Shown here: positions 15,578-24,197 of the stretch, one piece after another | Layout of the letters: the number at the start of each line of letters is the position of its first letter | Position numbering within the stretch: position 1 is the first letter of the stretch | Origin: CAYLWW01 sp964387585 | Lineage (GTDB): Bacteria; Pseudomonadota; Alphaproteobacteria; Rickettsiales; Midichloriaceae | DNA length: 24,275 bases | Assembly: GCA_964387585.1 (NCBI GenBank) | Contig: CAYLWW010000012.1 | Coordinates: forward strand, 1 to 24,275 | Reading direction: 5' to 3' | The notes under the pieces: model-generated | What the model was told of the DNA's origin: nothing | The model's input: only the letters and a program-made list of their open reading frames with translations | Databases searched by the model: none | Made by a program: the position numbers and the translations under genes

Positions 15578-16465
15578 TCATTTAAATTGCAGTTGCTTGC
15601 CTGAATATTGAATAACAAATATTAAAGTTGAGGCCAAGCTGATAAATAAAAACCCTATTAAGGTAGTGGATTGAGGAGCTTGATTAAAAATTAAATAATT
15701 TAAAGAAGATAATATTATAATGCGTAAGTAACTAAATGGCATCAGAACGCTAACAGGAGCAGCAGAATAAGCTAAAAATAAAAAAACTTTATTAGTAACA
15801 GATAATAAGCCTATTATAGCTATAATAATAATGTTATTACTATAAGTCATGATGCTAATACTGCGGCTTATAGCAGTATATGAAGCTAAAGGCAGAATGA
15901 CTATAATAGTAGTAAGGGTGTTATAAAAAGCTTGTGTAAGGTAATGCTCGGTACTGGTTTGCTTCTTACAAAGTATATCATAAACTGCCCAAGTAAGTGC
16001 TGATAACACAGCAAGAAAAGCACCTAAGCTACTTGATAAATCATGAATACTAGGGCTTAATATAATATAAGAACCATAAAAACCTAGCAAAATCGATAAT
16101 AAACACCATAAATTAAATTTTTCCTTACAAAAAAATACTGCTAGTAACATAGTAAAAATTGGCGTGGTGTAACCAATAGCAGCACCGTCATTAACACCAA
16201 TTGCTTTTAGCGCTTCTAACCACGATAATATACCAACTATATTTAATATAGCACGAACCCAATATAACCCCTTACTATTAGTCTTAAACGATATTTTCAG
16301 CGCAAACATCAATACTGATATCCCAACTAAACCAAATAACAATGATATAAAAATTATAACTACAGTGCTAAGTTCCTTAGGTAAATTAACTAATAATATT
16401 GAATAAAAAGAGAATAGAGTTATATTTAAAATTTTAAATAATATCCCTTCATTAAATTTATACAT
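15578..16465 (-). CDS. EamA/DMT-family transporter, copy B
   Basis: A 295-residue ten-helix membrane protein with the same two-repeat EamA layout and the same signature stretches as its downstream neighbour (GYTTPIFTMLLAVFF, KQTSTEHYLTQ, PFSYLRIIILSSLNYLIFNQ). The two genes are head-to-tail, so they arose by tandem duplication. Divergence is concentrated in the first helix, the segment around residues 195-225, and the last dozen residues; the segment around 95-130 is nearly invariant, even at the DNA level. That pattern fits retained structural function with possible substrate or regulatory differences. The start is ATG at 16465 with no strong Shine-Dalgarno. nrdR lies upstream on the same strand. 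Confidence 0.85.
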   Translation of the reverse strand: MYKFNEGILFKILNITLFSFYSILLVNLPKELSTVVIIFISLLFGLVGISVLMFALKISFKTNSKGLYWVRAILNIVGILSWLEALKAIGVNDGAAIGYTTPIFTMLLAVFFCKEKFNLWCLLSILLGFYGSYIILSPSIHDLSSSLGAFLAVLSALTWAVYDILCKKQTSTEHYLTQAFYNTLTTIIVILPLASYTAISRSISIMTYSNNIIIIAIIGLLSVTNKVFLFLAYSAAPVSVLMPFSYLRIIILSSLNYLIFNQAPQSTTLIGFLFISLASTLIFVIQYSGKQLQFK

Positions 16466-16594
16466 AAAGATTTAGAATAAAAAATTCAATTTATATAATT
16501 GCCAAAAATGATAAGCAGAAATCAAGATTTGCAAGAAACTAGAAGTACATGGTCTAAAGCAATAGGTCAACTCTTTACTTATCAAAGAGCTATG

Positions 16595-17059
16595 CTACTT
16601 AGTATCATTGAGATTTATCATTTCATTGATGAATTTAGTAAAATCACTTACGTCACTAAATTCCTGATAAACCGATGCGTAACGCACGCAAGCTATTTTA
16701 TCAACTTTAGCTAACTCGCTCATAGAAAGTTGGCCTATGATTTTGCTGCTAATTTCTCCCTCACTAAATTTCTCCAATTTTTTAATAATATTAGAAACTA
16801 TTCCTTCCAGCTGATCATGTGATAGGGGGCGTTTGCGAGCTGCTATTTCAAGGGATTTAAGTAATTTCATACTATCAAATAGCTTCTTATCACCATTGCG
16901 TTTTAAGACTATTATATCTTTTATTTCTAGTCTTTCAAAAGTAGTGAATTTAGCACCGCAATTGTGGCATGATCTTCTTCTTTTGATTATATAACCATCT
17001 TCAGAAGGTCGAGAATTTTTAACTTGGGTGTCCCAAAAATTGCAAAATGGACAACGCAT
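16595..17059 (-). CDS. nrdR: Transcriptional repressor NrdR
   Basis: NrdR is a nucleotide-sensing repressor of ribonucleotide reductase genes. The 154-residue length is canonical. The N-terminal zinc ribbon has CPFC (Cys3, Cys6) and CHNC (Cys31, Cys34) with the DNA-contacting RRRSCHNCGAKFTTFER segment, and the ATP-cone follows (about 49-139, starting VLKRNGDKKLFD and including VRYASVYQEF). The start is ATG. It lies between rlmB and the transporter pair, all leftward; ribonucleotide reductase genes are not in the window, so it acts in trans. A strong 11-base-pair dyad lies upstream. Confidence 0.95.
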   Translation of the reverse strand: MRCPFCNFWDTQVKNSRPSEDGYIIKRRRSCHNCGAKFTTFERLEIKDIIVLKRNGDKKLFDSMKLLKSLEIAARKRPLSHDQLEGIVSNIIKKLEKFSEGEISSKIIGQLSMSELAKVDKIACVRYASVYQEFSDVSDFTKFINEMINLNDTK

Positions 17060-17130
17060 TTTAATACTTTTGTTAATTTTTGTTTTAAAATCTAATTATC
17101 ACTAAAAATACTTTTAGCCAATCAGTCTTT

Positions 17131-17156
17131 AACTTATTTAGCTAACTAAATAAGTT
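17131..17156. terminator. 11-base-pair dyad between rlmB and nrdR
   Basis: AACTTATTTAG (17131-17141) and CTAAATAAGTT (17146-17156) are perfect complements around a 4-base CTAA loop, immediately after the rlmB stop in the leftward transcript. On the minus strand it is followed by AAAGACTG rather than Ts. It may be a terminator or processing hairpin for rlmB, or an operator upstream of nrdR. Confidence 0.4.
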
Positions 17157-17165
17157 TCTAAAATT

Positions 17166-18050
17166 TTATTTGCTAGAGGAATATATTGTATGTAAAGCTA
17201 TAGCAGCAGCATTAGAAGCGTTTAAACTTTCCAAATTAGCTGCTCTATTCATATCAATTCTAAATAAAATATCGCAACTATTAGCTACTAACGGCCTAAT
17301 TCCTTTTCCTTCAGAGCCAATAACTAGAACTACTTTTTTATAAGATTGAAAATCGATATCTGTTATACTATCGCTCCCATCAGAATCTAAACCAAAAACC
17401 CAATAACCAGATTCTTTTAATATTTTTATAGCTGAAACTATATTCACAACCTCAACTATAGGAATAAGTTCAAATGCACCAGAAGCAGATTTGATAATAG
17501 TAGAGTTTTCTCTGGAAGAAGAATGCTTAGGAACGACCAACCCTTTTGCACCAAAAGCAGCGGCAGAGCGAATTATTGCACCTACGTTATGAGGATCTGT
17601 TAACTGATCTAAAATAACTAGAACATCTACCGAACAACTAGCATCTTTCAAGTCTTGGTTTTGCTTCAGATCATCAATAGAAGATATGAGCTCATCTAAA
17701 TTGTATTCAACTAAAGGAGCAACTAATGCAGCTATGCCTTGATGTACTACAACGCTATTAAGTTGGTTTGATATATATGAACTTTCAACAATCTCAAATT
17801 TTATGTTATTTACTAGACTCACCTCCTTGTCAGATAAAGATTTATGGATCGACTCGGTTATTAACAACTTATAAACAACTCTATTTTGATTATATAAAGC
17901 GCTAAATACACTATGCTTTCCGTATATCCAATAATCTTTACTACTATTTTGAAATGAGGTTGATCTCGGCTTATCAAAATGCTTCAAATTTTTTTTATTA
18001 ATGATTTTTCTTTTTTGTTTATTATTATAATTAGTTATTTTTTCTTCCAT
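17166..18050 (-). CDS. rlmB: 23S rRNA (guanosine-2'-O)-methyltransferase, RlmB/TrmH family
   Basis: A SPOUT methyltransferase that 2'-O-methylates a ribose in 23S rRNA (Gm2251 in E. coli). The 294 residues begin with a basic Lys/Asn-rich extension (1-38). The substrate-binding domain (YGKHSVFSALYN at 43-54, VVHQGIAALV at 101-110) and the knotted catalytic domain follow. SPOUT motif 1 is DPHNVGAIIRSA (152-163, with Asn155 and Arg161), motif 2 is IGSEGKGI (244-251), and motif 3 is NLESLNASNAAAIALH (272-287). The start is ATG, 6 bases after AAGGAG. TrmH-family members share these motifs; the domain order and SLNAS motif favour RlmB, but tRNA specificity cannot be excluded. Confidence 0.9.
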   Translation of the reverse strand: MEEKITNYNNKQKRKIINKKNLKHFDKPRSTSFQNSSKDYWIYGKHSVFSALYNQNRVVYKLLITESIHKSLSDKEVSLVNNIKFEIVESSYISNQLNSVVVHQGIAALVAPLVEYNLDELISSIDDLKQNQDLKDASCSVDVLVILDQLTDPHNVGAIIRSAAAFGAKGLVVPKHSSSRENSTIIKSASGAFELIPIVEVVNIVSAIKILKESGYWVFGLDSDGSDSITDIDFQSYKKVVLVIGSEGKGIRPLVANSCDILFRIDMNRAANLESLNASNAAAIALHTIYSSSK

Positions 18051-18115
18051 TATATACTCCTTACAAGATACATAATTATACCCTCTTAGATATTTTTACT
18101 TAGTTGGTAGTAAAG

Positions 18116-18820
18116 CTAAATTTCACTCAATCTTATTTCATTCATTAATACCAGTTTCTTTAGCATAGTATAGTTTAATTTAAATTTTGGAGATTGTAGT
18201 AGTGCTATTTTATCTAGATTTTCTATAATTTCTTGTAAGTAAGCAAAGCTTTTATTATTATTACTAGAAACGTAATAGCACAAACGTTGTATCATACTCT
18301 CTTTCATTTTTAATTGCTTATCATGAAGATGCTTACGCAATAAGACTTCTATAATCTCATTATCAGGATTATGAATTATAGTAGAGTAGGTTGCTTTAAA
18401 CCTAGATCTCAAATCAGGCAATCTAAACTCTGGGGTTTTCCTACACGTCATTAATAGTTTGCTATTATTATCAACAGCAATATTAATTAGTTCCATGAAT
18501 AAATATTCTTGTTCAAGAGTAAGTAAATTATCTATATCTTCAATTACTAAATAACTACCATCTTCATTAGAGGCACTAAATAAAGTCCCGCAGTTGTTTT
18601 TACAACTTAATGCTTTAGCTTTTGGATTTTTCTTCAACCATATATAAGCCAAATGACTTTTACCGCTGCCACGCTCACCTTTAATAATTAATCGATTATT
18701 AGGCCATTCGATATTTTCTTCAGCTATCATACGATAAGCCTCAACGTTACATTGACTAACAAAAAAGTCAGAAACTTCGTACTTAGGTAAAAGTTTTAAA
18801 GGTAAAATAGCTTGCATCAT
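18116..18820 (-). CDS. DnaA-like AAA+ ATPase (Hda/HdaA type)
   Basis: A 234-residue protein resembling the AAA+ domain of DnaA without the DNA-binding domain IV, the architecture of Hda/HdaA. Hda promotes hydrolysis of DnaA-ATP on the sliding clamp after initiation. Visible motifs are Walker A GERGSGKSH (48-56), Walker B YLVIEDID (90-97), and DLRSRF (136-141), the conserved region just after sensor 1. The N-terminal QAILPLKLLPKYE contains a hydrophobic/Leu-rich stretch in the place where Hda proteins carry the clamp-binding motif (Q-x-x-L-P-L); QAILPLKL fits well. The first two codons are both ATG. It sits 65 bases upstream of rlmB and 38 bases after ccoP. Confidence 0.82.
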   Translation of the reverse strand: MMQAILPLKLLPKYEVSDFFVSQCNVEAYRMIAEENIEWPNNRLIIKGERGSGKSHLAYIWLKKNPKAKALSCKNNCGTLFSASNEDGSYLVIEDIDNLLTLEQEYLFMELINIAVDNNSKLLMTCRKTPEFRLPDLRSRFKATYSTIIHNPDNEIIEVLLRKHLHDKQLKMKESMIQRLCYYVSSNNNKSFAYLQEIIENLDKIALLQSPKFKLNYTMLKKLVLMNEIRLSEI

Positions 18821-18858
18821 ATAAAGCTCGCAGTAATATAGATAAAATTTCTTATGAT

Positions 18859-19749
18859 TTATTCTCCACCACCTAATCTATTTACATATATAGCAAGAGC
18901 TCTAATAGTAGAGTCAGGTAGCTTGTTACTCCAGTTGGGCATTACTCCGGCCCTGCCATTATATATAACATCATATATGGTATCATAGCTATTACCATAA
19001 AGCCAGATTTTATCACGTAAATTAGGAGCGCCCACTTCTCTACTACCTCCGCCATCAACTCCATGACAAGCAGAGCAATTATCCTGAAAAAGCTTAGAAG
19101 CCTTGCTATATAATTCTGCACTTAATCCTTGATGACTATTATCATCTTCACTTAAGCTTAAAACGTAATGGGTCAATAAACCAATATCTTCCGATGTTAA
19201 GATTTTATCTTTACCAAAAGCTGCCATTTGAGATTGTCTAGACTCTTCATCATTAGCCCTTATACCATGTTTAAGAGTGGTGTATATGTCATCTATTTTC
19301 CCTCCCCATATCCAAGCGCCTGCAACCAAATTTGGGTAACCTGGGGCTCCCTGAGCGCCAGACCCATGGCAAACGGCACAGTTATTTTGAAAAGCAGAAC
19401 GGCCTGCGGCGGTAGCAAACTTGAGCAGGTTATCATTTTGAATAATCTGCTCAAATGATGCTTGATCAAATTCTTTTTGATACTTACTTCTTATTTGCTC
19501 TGTTTCCTTTTCTCCGTTTATAAGCTCTTTAACAGATGACCACTTTAACAAACCATAGCCGCTAGGAACCGGCCAAGAAGGATATAATATCCAATATACT
19601 AAAGAAAAAACTACAGTGATATAGAATAATATTCTTAACCACGTTGGATCTGGGTTGTCATATTCTTTTACACCATCCCACTCATGACCAGTAGTTTCCT
19701 TATTTGATTGTTGCGTTTTACTTTTTTCCTTCTCTCTATCCTTTTTCAC
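18859..19749 (-). CDS. ccoP: cbb3-type cytochrome c oxidase subunit III (CcoP)
   Basis: CcoP is the dihaem c-type cytochrome subunit that feeds electrons into the cbb3 oxidase. The 296 residues have a cytoplasmic tail containing EWDGVKEYDNPDP, the conserved CcoP start. One transmembrane helix (about 39-57) and the VPSGYGLLKWSS linker follow, then two periplasmic cytochrome c domains. Haem sites are CAVCH (124-128) and CSACH (225-229), with axial Met candidates at Met176 (SQMAAFG) and Met270 (GVMPNW). The start is GTG at 19749, 8 bases after GAGG. ccoQ lies 53 bases upstream. The catalytic subunits ccoN and ccoO are not adjacent, which is unusual. Confidence 0.96.
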   Translation of the reverse strand: MKKDREKEKSKTQQSNKETTGHEWDGVKEYDNPDPTWLRILFYITVVFSLVYWILYPSWPVPSGYGLLKWSSVKELINGEKETEQIRSKYQKEFDQASFEQIIQNDNLLKFATAAGRSAFQNNCAVCHGSGAQGAPGYPNLVAGAWIWGGKIDDIYTTLKHGIRANDEESRQSQMAAFGKDKILTSEDIGLLTHYVLSLSEDDNSHQGLSAELYSKASKLFQDNCSACHGVDGGGSREVGAPNLRDKIWLYGNSYDTIYDVIYNGRAGVMPNWSNKLPDSTIRALAIYVNRLGGGE

Positions 19750-19802
19750 TTAATAGACCTCTAATACCGATATAATAAAAAGCTTATTATTAACCAAATG
19801 AA

Positions 19803-19958
19803 TCAATTTTCTCTATCTCCATCAAAAGGTATCATAGAATACTTTTTATACACTGATTTCGAATTAGGCTTAAACAGCCAGGCAATTATGCAAAACCATG
19901 ATAAAGCGACGATTATAGTTTCAACTTGGAAAAATAATTCCCAAAAAGCATCTGACAT
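19803..19958 (-). CDS. ccoQ: cbb3-type oxidase small subunit CcoQ
   Basis: A 51-residue reading frame running from ATG at 19958 to TGA at 19803. It encodes a single hydrophobic helix (about 13-29, VETIIVALSWFCIIAWLF) followed by a short cytoplasmic tail ending in MIPFDGDREN. This single-helix plus tail with a terminal P-F-x-D/E-rich motif is the CcoQ pattern, and the gene sits 53 bases upstream of ccoP in the usual Q-P order. CcoQ stabilises the association of CcoP with the cbb3 core. The ribosome binding site is weak. Identification rests on size, topology, tail and position, since the family has little sequence conservation. Confidence 0.85.
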   Translation of the reverse strand: MSDAFWELFFQVETIIVALSWFCIIAWLFKPNSKSVYKKYSMIPFDGDREN

Positions 19959-19982
19959 ACTAAAAATACCGTGATTAATTTA

Positions 19983-20009
19983 TTTATATTTTATATAAAA
20001 TAATATCAA
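19983..20009 (-). promoter_or_regulatory. Candidate promoter for ccoQ-ccoP
   Basis: On the minus strand TTGATA (20009-20004) is followed after 15 bases by TATAAA (19988-19983), or after 17 by the overlapping TAAATA, ending about 23 bases before the ccoQ ATG. A short dyad TTTATAT/ATATAAA overlaps the downstream half. I saw no full FNR-type site (TTGAT-N4-ATCAA). This would allow ccoQP expression independent of ppdK. Confidence 0.35.
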
Positions 20010-20063
20010 TAGGAATTAATGATATAGATTTACTCATTTTCAGCAATGTATTTAATATATTCC

Positions 20064-22742
20064 CTATATGGCAGCCTGTGCTGCAGCCAGTTTAGCTATA
20101 GGAATGCGAAATGGCGAACACGAAACGTAATCAATTCCTAGCTGCTGACAAAACTTTATCGATTCAGGATCGCCACCGTGCTCTCCACAAATACCTATTT
20201 TTATTTTAGGGTTCACTCTCCTACTTCTTTCAACGGCTATTTTCATTAATTCACCTACCCCAGATATATCCAATGAAACGAAAGGATCGACTTTAATTAA
20301 TCCTTTTCTTAGGTAATGAGGTAAAAAAGATCCAGCATCATCACGTGAAATTCCCATCGTAGTCTGAGTCAAATCATTAGTTCCAAAGCTGATAAAGTCA
20401 ACAAATGGAGCAATTTTATCAGCTTGTAATGCTGCTCTAGGCAATTCTATCATGGTACCTAATTTATATTCTAAATCATAACCATAAATTCCTTTTATAT
20501 AATTAGCAGCATCATCTACTATCTCTTTGCATACCAAGATTTCTTTATCGCTCATCACTAAAGGGATCATTATCTCTGGCTTAATGATGATAGGTGATTG
20601 GTTTTCTATAGACTCTTTTATCAATGCAGAGACTGCAGAGAAGATAGCTTTGGCTTGCATGGAGTATATTTCAGGGGCTGTAATTGCTAGACGACACCCT
20701 CTATGACCTAACATAGGATTAGCTTCTGTTAATTGCTTGACTCTATGAGCTATTTTATCTTTCTTTAAACCGGTTGCAATGCAGAATTCATTAATTTCCC
20801 CATCTCCATGTGGAAGGAATTCATGCAAAGGTGGATCTAATAAACGAATATTTACCGGTAAGCCGTTAGCTATACGAAAAATAGATTTAAAGTCTTTTTC
20901 CTGGTGAATTAGCAACTCTGATAAAGCAGAATCCATATCTTCAGCATTATCAGATAAAATCATTTTCCTTACAGCGGTTAACCTTTCAGGATTGAAAAAC
21001 ATATGTTCGGTACGGCATAGCCCGATACCTTCTGCTCCAAGAGATATTGCAGTATTAACTTCAGCTTCAGTTTCAGCATTAGCAAAGACATCTAATTGCC
21101 TTAATTCATCGGCTATCTCCATGACTTTATAAAAACTATCTGGTAAAGTAGGATTAATGGTAGGTATTTCTCCCGCAATAACTTCCCCAGTGGAGCCATT
21201 TATAGTTATGATATCTCCTTCATTAAGAACCAAATCTCCTATATATATTTTTTTAGCTTCATTATCGATCATCAGTTTATTAACTCCACATACGCAAGGT
21301 TTGCCCATACCTCTGGCAACGACGGCTGCATGAGAAGTCATTCCACCGCGAGCAGTCAATATCCCTTGAGCTACGCTCATTCCACCTATATCCTCTGGAC
21401 TAGTTTCATTTCTTACTAAAATCACTTTTTGTCTTTTAGAAAGCAATTCTGCCATTTGAGAGCTCATAACAATAGAACCCGTTGCTGCTCCAGGAGAAGC
21501 TGGTAGTCCTTTAGTTATGATAGAGTCATTATATCCCTCTTTTAAAGAAGGGTGAAGTAATTGATCAAGAGAGGTCGCAATAATATTGTTAAGAGCGCGT
21601 TCTTTAGTAATGACGCCTTCATCAATTAAATCAGTAGCTATCTGCAAAGCGGCATTAATATTACGCTTGCCATTACGAGATTGCAATATCCATAACTTTC
21701 CTTCTTGCACAGTAAACTCAATATCCTGCATATCCCCATAATGTCTTTCAAGTTTAGCGCATATATTAGCTAATTCTAGGTAAGTATCAGGCATTATCTC
21801 TTCCATAGACAAACTATTTATTTCATTATACCTGATTTTTGTAGCTAAACTAATGGGTTGAACGTTTCGCACACCTGATACTACATCTTCGCCTTGAGCA
21901 TTTATCAAAAATTCACCAAACATTTCCTTAATGCCATCAGAAGGATTTCGAGTAAAAACAACCCCAGTAGCGCTATTTTCTCCCATATTGCCAAATACCA
22001 TGGATTGAACATTTACAGCAGTACCTAGATCATGTTCTATTTGATTAAGCTCTCTATACTTAAATGCTCTAGAACTATGCCAAGATAGAAAAACAGCATT
22101 TATAGCTTCCCATAACTGTTCCCAAGGATCATTGGGTAATACAGAATTGGTAACCTCTTTAATGATATTCTTATACTCCACGATTATTTGTTTTAGCACT
22201 TCTGAAGATAAGCTATAATCTTGAGCAACATTATATAGGCTTTTATATTTATCTAAAATATTACTAAATAGATAACTCTCTACTCCCATTACAACATGCC
22301 CGTACATCTCAATAAAACGTCTATAGCTGTCATAAGCAAAGCGTGAATTCCCGGAGCTATTAGCTAAACCTAAAACGGTTTGATCATTTAGACCTATATT
22401 TAATATAGTATCCATCATACCGGGCATGGAAATTTTAGCCCCAGAACGCACAGATAGCAACAAAGGGTTTTGAATATCACCAAACTTTAACCTAAGCTTG
22501 CTCTCGATTATTGATATATTATTGCCGACCTGTTTTCGTATATTTTCTTTAATTTCAGCTGTCCATTTATGGTGAGATGTGCAAGCTTCAGTTATAATAG
22601 TAAAACCAGGAGGGACGGGTAATTCTAATTTAGTCATTTCCGCTAAAACAGAGCCTTTGCCACCTAAAAGGCCAGGTATATCATTTATACTTTCTGCCAG
22701 CGATTCACTGAAAGAATATACCCATTTTTTATTCATAACCAT
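20064..22742 (-). CDS. ppdK: Pyruvate, phosphate dikinase
   Basis: PpdK reversibly interconverts PEP, AMP and PPi with pyruvate, ATP and Pi. In Rickettsiales it is thought to connect imported or TCA-derived carbon with pyruvate/PEP. The 892 residues include the ATP-grasp nucleotide-binding domain (about 20-350, beginning GLLGGKGSVLAEM, with SVRSGAKISMPGMMDT at 97-112). The phosphohistidine domain carries TARGGMTSHAAVVARGMGK with catalytic His471, and the C-terminal PEP/pyruvate TIM barrel carries GICGEHGGDP with catalytic Cys852. Thr469, two residues before the His, matches the regulatory Thr of PPDKs. The first ATG (22742) and a third-codon ATG are both possible starts. recA ends 8 bases upstream, so the two are probably co-transcribed. 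Confidence 0.97.
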   Translation of the reverse strand: MVMNKKWVYSFSESLAESINDIPGLLGGKGSVLAEMTKLELPVPPGFTIITEACTSHHKWTAEIKENIRKQVGNNISIIESKLRLKFGDIQNPLLLSVRSGAKISMPGMMDTILNIGLNDQTVLGLANSSGNSRFAYDSYRRFIEMYGHVVMGVESYLFSNILDKYKSLYNVAQDYSLSSEVLKQIIVEYKNIIKEVTNSVLPNDPWEQLWEAINAVFLSWHSSRAFKYRELNQIEHDLGTAVNVQSMVFGNMGENSATGVVFTRNPSDGIKEMFGEFLINAQGEDVVSGVRNVQPISLATKIRYNEINSLSMEEIMPDTYLELANICAKLERHYGDMQDIEFTVQEGKLWILQSRNGKRNINAALQIATDLIDEGVITKERALNNIIATSLDQLLHPSLKEGYNDSIITKGLPASPGAATGSIVMSSQMAELLSKRQKVILVRNETSPEDIGGMSVAQGILTARGGMTSHAAVVARGMGKPCVCGVNKLMIDNEAKKIYIGDLVLNEGDIITINGSTGEVIAGEIPTINPTLPDSFYKVMEIADELRQLDVFANAETEAEVNTAISLGAEGIGLCRTEHMFFNPERLTAVRKMILSDNAEDMDSALSELLIHQEKDFKSIFRIANGLPVNIRLLDPPLHEFLPHGDGEINEFCIATGLKKDKIAHRVKQLTEANPMLGHRGCRLAITAPEIYSMQAKAIFSAVSALIKESIENQSPIIIKPEIMIPLVMSDKEILVCKEIVDDAANYIKGIYGYDLEYKLGTMIELPRAALQADKIAPFVDFISFGTNDLTQTTMGISRDDAGSFLPHYLRKGLIKVDPFVSLDISGVGELMKIAVERSRRVNPKIKIGICGEHGGDPESIKFCQQLGIDYVSCSPFRIPIAKLAAAQAAI

Positions 22743-22750
22743 AAATCATT

Positions 22751-23785
22751 CTACTCAGAATATCCAGTTTCTTCACTTGTTGGCTTCTCCTCTGCAGTAT
22801 ATCCTATAACGTTAGTATTATGCCTAATTTTCTCCTCTATTTCTTTGCTCAATTCTAAATTCTCCAACAAATATCTTTTAGCATTTTCTCGCCCTTGACC
22901 TATACGCTGAGAATTATAAGAAAACCAAGAGCCTGATTTTTCTATTATTCCTGCAGCCACGGCTAAGTCTACGATTTCACCAAATCTAGAAATGCCCTCA
23001 CCATACATGATATCAAATTCTACAACTTTGAATGGAGGTGCTACCTTATTTTTAACGACCTTGACTTTGGTTTGGCTTCCTATTATCACTTCCTTATCTT
23101 TAATATTACCTGTGCGCCTTATATCTAAACGAACTGAAGCATAAAATTTTAAAGCATTCCCTCCGGTAGTAGTTTCAGGGTTACCAAACATCACCCCTAT
23201 CTTCATACGTATTTGATTTATAAAAATTAATACACAATTAGACCTAGCTATGTTAGCAGTTAATTTACGTAATGCTTGACTCATTAATCTAGCTTGAAGA
23301 CCCATATGAGATTCTCCCATCTCTCCTTCTATCTCAGCTTTCGGCACAAGAGCCGCAACGCTATCAACGACAACTACATCCACAGCATTAGAACGTACTA
23401 AAGTATCGGTAATCTCTAATGCTTGTTCACCACTATCGGGCTGAGATATTACTAAATTTGCAGTATTGACTCCGAGCTTTTCTGCATAGCTAGGATCAAG
23501 AGCATGTTCAGCATCTATAAAAGCGCAACAACCACCTGCTTTTTGAGCTTCTGCCACTATATGGAGAGCTAATGTGGTTTTACCTGAACTTTCTGGGCCA
23601 AAAATCTCAATAATTCTGCCTCTAGGCACTCCTCCTACACCCAAAGCTATGTCTAATCCTATTGAACCTGTAGATATTGTAGAAACTTCTATTGCATGCT
23701 TGCTTCCTAAGCGCATTATAGAACCCTTGCCACAAGTTTTTTCTATTTGATTAAGAGCTATTTCTAATGCTTTTTCTTTATCCAT
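22751..23785 (-). CDS. recA: Recombinase RecA
   Basis: RecA forms ATP-dependent filaments on single-stranded DNA for homologous recombination and fork repair. The 344-residue length is typical for alphaproteobacteria. Visible are the P-loop GPESSGKTT (63-71), the Walker B strand VDVVVVDSVAALVPKAE, and the L1 region GEMGESHMGLQARLMSQALR. The L2 region GNPETTTGGNALKFYASVRL and a C-terminal domain ending with an acidic tail follow. The start is ATG. It is the first gene of the leftward run and is divergent from 16S rRNA. I found no alphaproteobacterial LexA site (GTTC-N7-GTTC) upstream, in line with the lack of a classical SOS system in Rickettsiales. Confidence 0.98.
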   Translation of the reverse strand: MDKEKALEIALNQIEKTCGKGSIMRLGSKHAIEVSTISTGSIGLDIALGVGGVPRGRIIEIFGPESSGKTTLALHIVAEAQKAGGCCAFIDAEHALDPSYAEKLGVNTANLVISQPDSGEQALEITDTLVRSNAVDVVVVDSVAALVPKAEIEGEMGESHMGLQARLMSQALRKLTANIARSNCVLIFINQIRMKIGVMFGNPETTTGGNALKFYASVRLDIRRTGNIKDKEVIIGSQTKVKVVKNKVAPPFKVVEFDIMYGEGISRFGEIVDLAVAAGIIEKSGSWFSYNSQRIGQGRENAKRYLLENLELSKEIEEKIRHNTNVIGYTAEEKPTSEETGYSE

Positions 23786-24070
23786 ATACCCATACTATAT
23801 AATTTTTTGAAAATATTTTATCTATTTAATAATTACATAATAATGCTTAATAATTTCAATATAAAAACATATTATATATATTATGAAATGTATAACATCT
23901 TTAACATAATCTGGCTAAAAAAAGTTTTAAATATTTTTTGCTTATTCTGAAAAAAAATATTTGTTATATAATATATGCAATATCCTTGAATTGAAAATTA
24001 ATATAAAAGAAGAATGAAGTGCGTTAAAATAAAAATTATACATAAAATAAAAAATATTTTTTAAATAAGC

Positions 24071-24099
24071 TTGACTATGTTTTTAACTTGGTATATATA
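24071..24099 (+). promoter_or_regulatory. Probable 16S rRNA promoter
   Basis: TTGACT (24071-24076) is separated by 17 bases from TATATA (24094-24099), close to the sigma-70-type consensus, and is preceded by A/T tracts. Transcription would begin about 24106, giving a leader of roughly 110 bases before the mature 16S end. A TATAAT overlapping at 24096-24101 would need a 19-base spacer. Confidence 0.6.
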
Positions 24100-24167
24100 A
24101 TTATTCATTCCTACTTTGTTAGGTTTAGTTATTTGAAAAAGTAAAATAAATAAAAGTAAAAGACGGT

Positions 24168-24197
24168 GGTAGTTTTTTGACTACCTGACCATAGTCA
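24168..24197 (+). other. Two mutually exclusive hairpins in the pre-16S leader
   Basis: GGTAG (24168-24172) can pair with CTACC (24181-24185) across a T-rich loop. TGACTA (24178-24183) can instead pair with TAGTCA (24192-24197). The two stems share bases 24181-24183, so only one can form at a time. They end 18 bases before the predicted mature 16S 5' end and might take part in leader folding or RNase processing. Confidence 0.4.

Noticed and set aside
16571..16589. CTCTTT/AAAGAG dyad just downstream of nrdR
   Set aside because: A six-base-pair stem with no following T-run; too weak in this base composition to call a terminator.
16499..16714. Plus-strand 71-codon frame overlapping the 3' end of nrdR
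   Set aside because: Its second half is antisense to nrdR and its first half has no family resemblance. I considered a small hypothetical gene but found no support.
23786..23900. Possible SOS/LexA operator for recA
   Set aside because: No GTTC-N7-GTTC or CTGT-N8-ACAG pattern is present near the recA start.
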